Shown here: in pieces, positions 63,101 through 64,000 of the stretch | Layout of the letters: each line of letters begins with the position of its first letter | How positions within the stretch are numbered: position 1 is the first letter of the stretch | Notes under the pieces: model-generated | The model's input: only the letters and a program-made list of their open reading frames with translations | The model's database searches: none | Told to the model about the DNA's origin: nothing | Made by a program: the position numbers and the translations under genes | Source of the DNA: Sterolibacterium sp964437515 | GTDB taxonomy: Bacteria; Pseudomonadota; Gammaproteobacteria; Burkholderiales; Rhodocyclaceae | DNA: 64,000 nucleotides | Reading direction: 5' to 3' | NCBI GenBank assembly: GCA_964437515.1 | Contig: CAYTHB010000005.1 | Coordinates: 1-64,000, forward strand

Positions 63101-63916
63101 ATGACCGAACTCGATATCAGTACCAAAAACTGCATCGTTGAAAAACACGGAAAAATTCTGATTGTGACACTCGCTCGCGTCGAAGCCAAAAACGCATTGA
63201 CGCCCGCGATGTTGATCGGCATGTACAAAGCCTGGCGACTGCTCGACAGCGATGACGAACTGCTCTGTGCGGTACTCACCGGCAAGGGCGATACCTTTTG
63301 TGCCGGTATGGATCTCAAAGCCGGGCCGGAAGGCGGTGAAGATGCCGACGAGATACGCCAACTGATGCAGGAAACGCCTGATCTGCACTGGCAGGCCTTG
63401 TTGCGTCACAATCAACCGATGAAGCCGGTGATCCTCGCCGTGGAAGGCTACGCGCTGGCGGGTGGCACGGAAATCCTGCAAGGCACTGACTTGCGCGTGG
63501 CCGCTGAGGATGCCACGCTAGGTATCACCGAAGTCCAACGCGGCCTGTTTCCGCTGGGCGGCTCGACGATCCGCCTGCGCCGCCAGATTCCCTACTGCCT
63601 CGCCGCTGAAATGCTGCTGCTTGGCCGCCACATCACCGCACAGGAAGCCTTGCGCTTCGGCCTCATCAATAAAATTGCGCCCAAAGGTCAGGCACTGACC
63701 GAAGCCCTGAAAATGGCGCAACAGATTTGCGAAAACGGCCCTTTGTCGGTACGCGCCATCACCCGTTCCTTGCGCGAGAATGGTCATTGGCTAAGCGAAC
63801 AGGAAGCCCTCGCTAATGAAGAAGTGCTCGGCTGGACTGTACTCGGCAGCAACGATGCAAAAGAAGGCATGCGCGCCTTCAAAGAAAAGCGCAAGGCGGT
63901 GTTTACTGGGACTTGA
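63101..63916 (+). CDS. Enoyl-CoA hydratase/isomerase (crotonase family)
   Basis: A 271-aa crotonase. The oxyanion-hole segments are FCAGMDLKAG (about residues 67-75) and VEGYALAGGTEILQGTDLRVAA. Both catalytic acids of true hydratases are kept: Glu124 (GGTEIL) and Glu144 (GITEVQRGLFPLGGS). It is likely a beta-oxidation or side-chain degradation hydratase; the acyl substrate is unknown. The stop codon TGA lies inside the first unit of a 58-bp-period repeat. Confidence 0.9.
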   Translation: MTELDISTKNCIVEKHGKILIVTLARVEAKNALTPAMLIGMYKAWRLLDSDDELLCAVLTGKGDTFCAGMDLKAGPEGGEDADEIRQLMQETPDLHWQALLRHNQPMKPVILAVEGYALAGGTEILQGTDLRVAAEDATLGITEVQRGLFPLGGSTIRLRRQIPYCLAAEMLLLGRHITAQEALRFGLINKIAPKGQALTEALKMAQQICENGPLSVRAITRSLRENGHWLSEQEALANEEVLGWTVLGSNDAKEGMRAFKEKRKAVFTGT

Positions 63917-64000
63917 TTCGCCGCAACGCGGCGGATTTAGTCCCAGTTATGCCGGGACGGCGGATGGGACTTGATTCGCCGCAACGCGGCGGATTTAGTC
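63908..64000 (+). repeat. 35-bp direct repeat with 58-bp period, at window end
   Basis: Identical 35-base units at 63908-63942 and 63966-64000 each hold the palindrome TCGCCGCAACGCGGCGGA and end in ATTTAGTC. The 23-base spacer also has GGGAC and GGCGGAT fragments. The array starts inside the crotonase stop region and may continue past the window. Confidence 0.85.

Noticed and set aside
1..64000. CRISPR arrays
   Set aside because: No run of regularly spaced direct repeats with unique spacers; the 58-bp-period repeat at the end has only two visible units and no cas genes nearby.
1..64000. tRNA or rRNA genes
   Set aside because: No cloverleaf with a TTCGAATC-type T arm or rRNA segment was seen in the intergenic regions.

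Overview
The window looks like a chromosomal segment of a betaproteobacterium. The evidence is gene content and order: yidD-yidC-mnmE-mnmG-rsmG-parA-parB with parS sites, rsmB-DUF4390-ntrY-ntrX, hemE-priA, hemA-prfA-prmC, zapA followed by 6S RNA, and aroK-aroB-dgt. The left part is origin-proximal in character (parS, parAB, gid genes), and dnaA, rpmH and rnpA would be expected just left of the window. Genus cannot be fixed from sequence alone. The DUF1302/DUF1329 outer-membrane genes, a TonB receptor, a crotonase and lipid-type accessory enzymes suggest an organism that handles hydrophobic organic compounds.

Layout. 1-7731: membrane insertion (yidD, yidC), tRNA wobble modification (mnmE, mnmG), 16S methylation (rsmG) and chromosome partition (parA, parB), with two parS palindromes between mnmE and mnmG. 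7783-13451, minus strand: rsmB, a DUF4390 protein, an NtrY-type kinase and an NtrX-type regulator whose AAA+ domain is degenerate. 13663-17784: wreck of a type III-like restriction-modification locus (broken mod and res) with intact DUF1016 nuclease and RhuM genes. 18213-21669: hemE and priA, with DnaA-box-like sites between them. 21746-26073, minus strand: a signalling group of Crp-type regulator, FecR-domain protein and CHASE2 nucleotide cyclase. 26888-33729, minus strand: two tandem DUF1302-DUF1329 cassettes. 34225-37770: phosphotransferase, SDR, DUF2789 and lipocalin-like genes.

38068-41209: YqjD/YqjE/YqjK-like envelope genes, a succinate-semialdehyde dehydrogenase and an NlpC/P60 lipoprotein. 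41290-42160: zapB-like gene, zapA, 6S RNA and a terminator. 42159-49526: NusG-II protein, rapZ, apaG, prmC, prfA, hemA, miaB and a CbbY-like HAD phosphatase. 49584-53921: an EmrAB-NodT tripartite efflux operon. 54197-56941: aroK-aroB-dgt. 56980-63916: thioesterase, lipoprotein, CruF-like carotenoid protein, a third DUF1329 gene, a TonB receptor and a crotonase.

The most distinctive feature is a dispersed element of about 154 bp (219-240 bp in long forms) with short TTARCG/CGTTAR ends. It occurs seven times in the first 36 kb and never after that. The six complete copies share one orientation and sit exactly at the borders between functional modules; one lies inside the conserved rsmB-DUF4390-ntrYX block. 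No transposase, tRNA gene or CRISPR array was seen.
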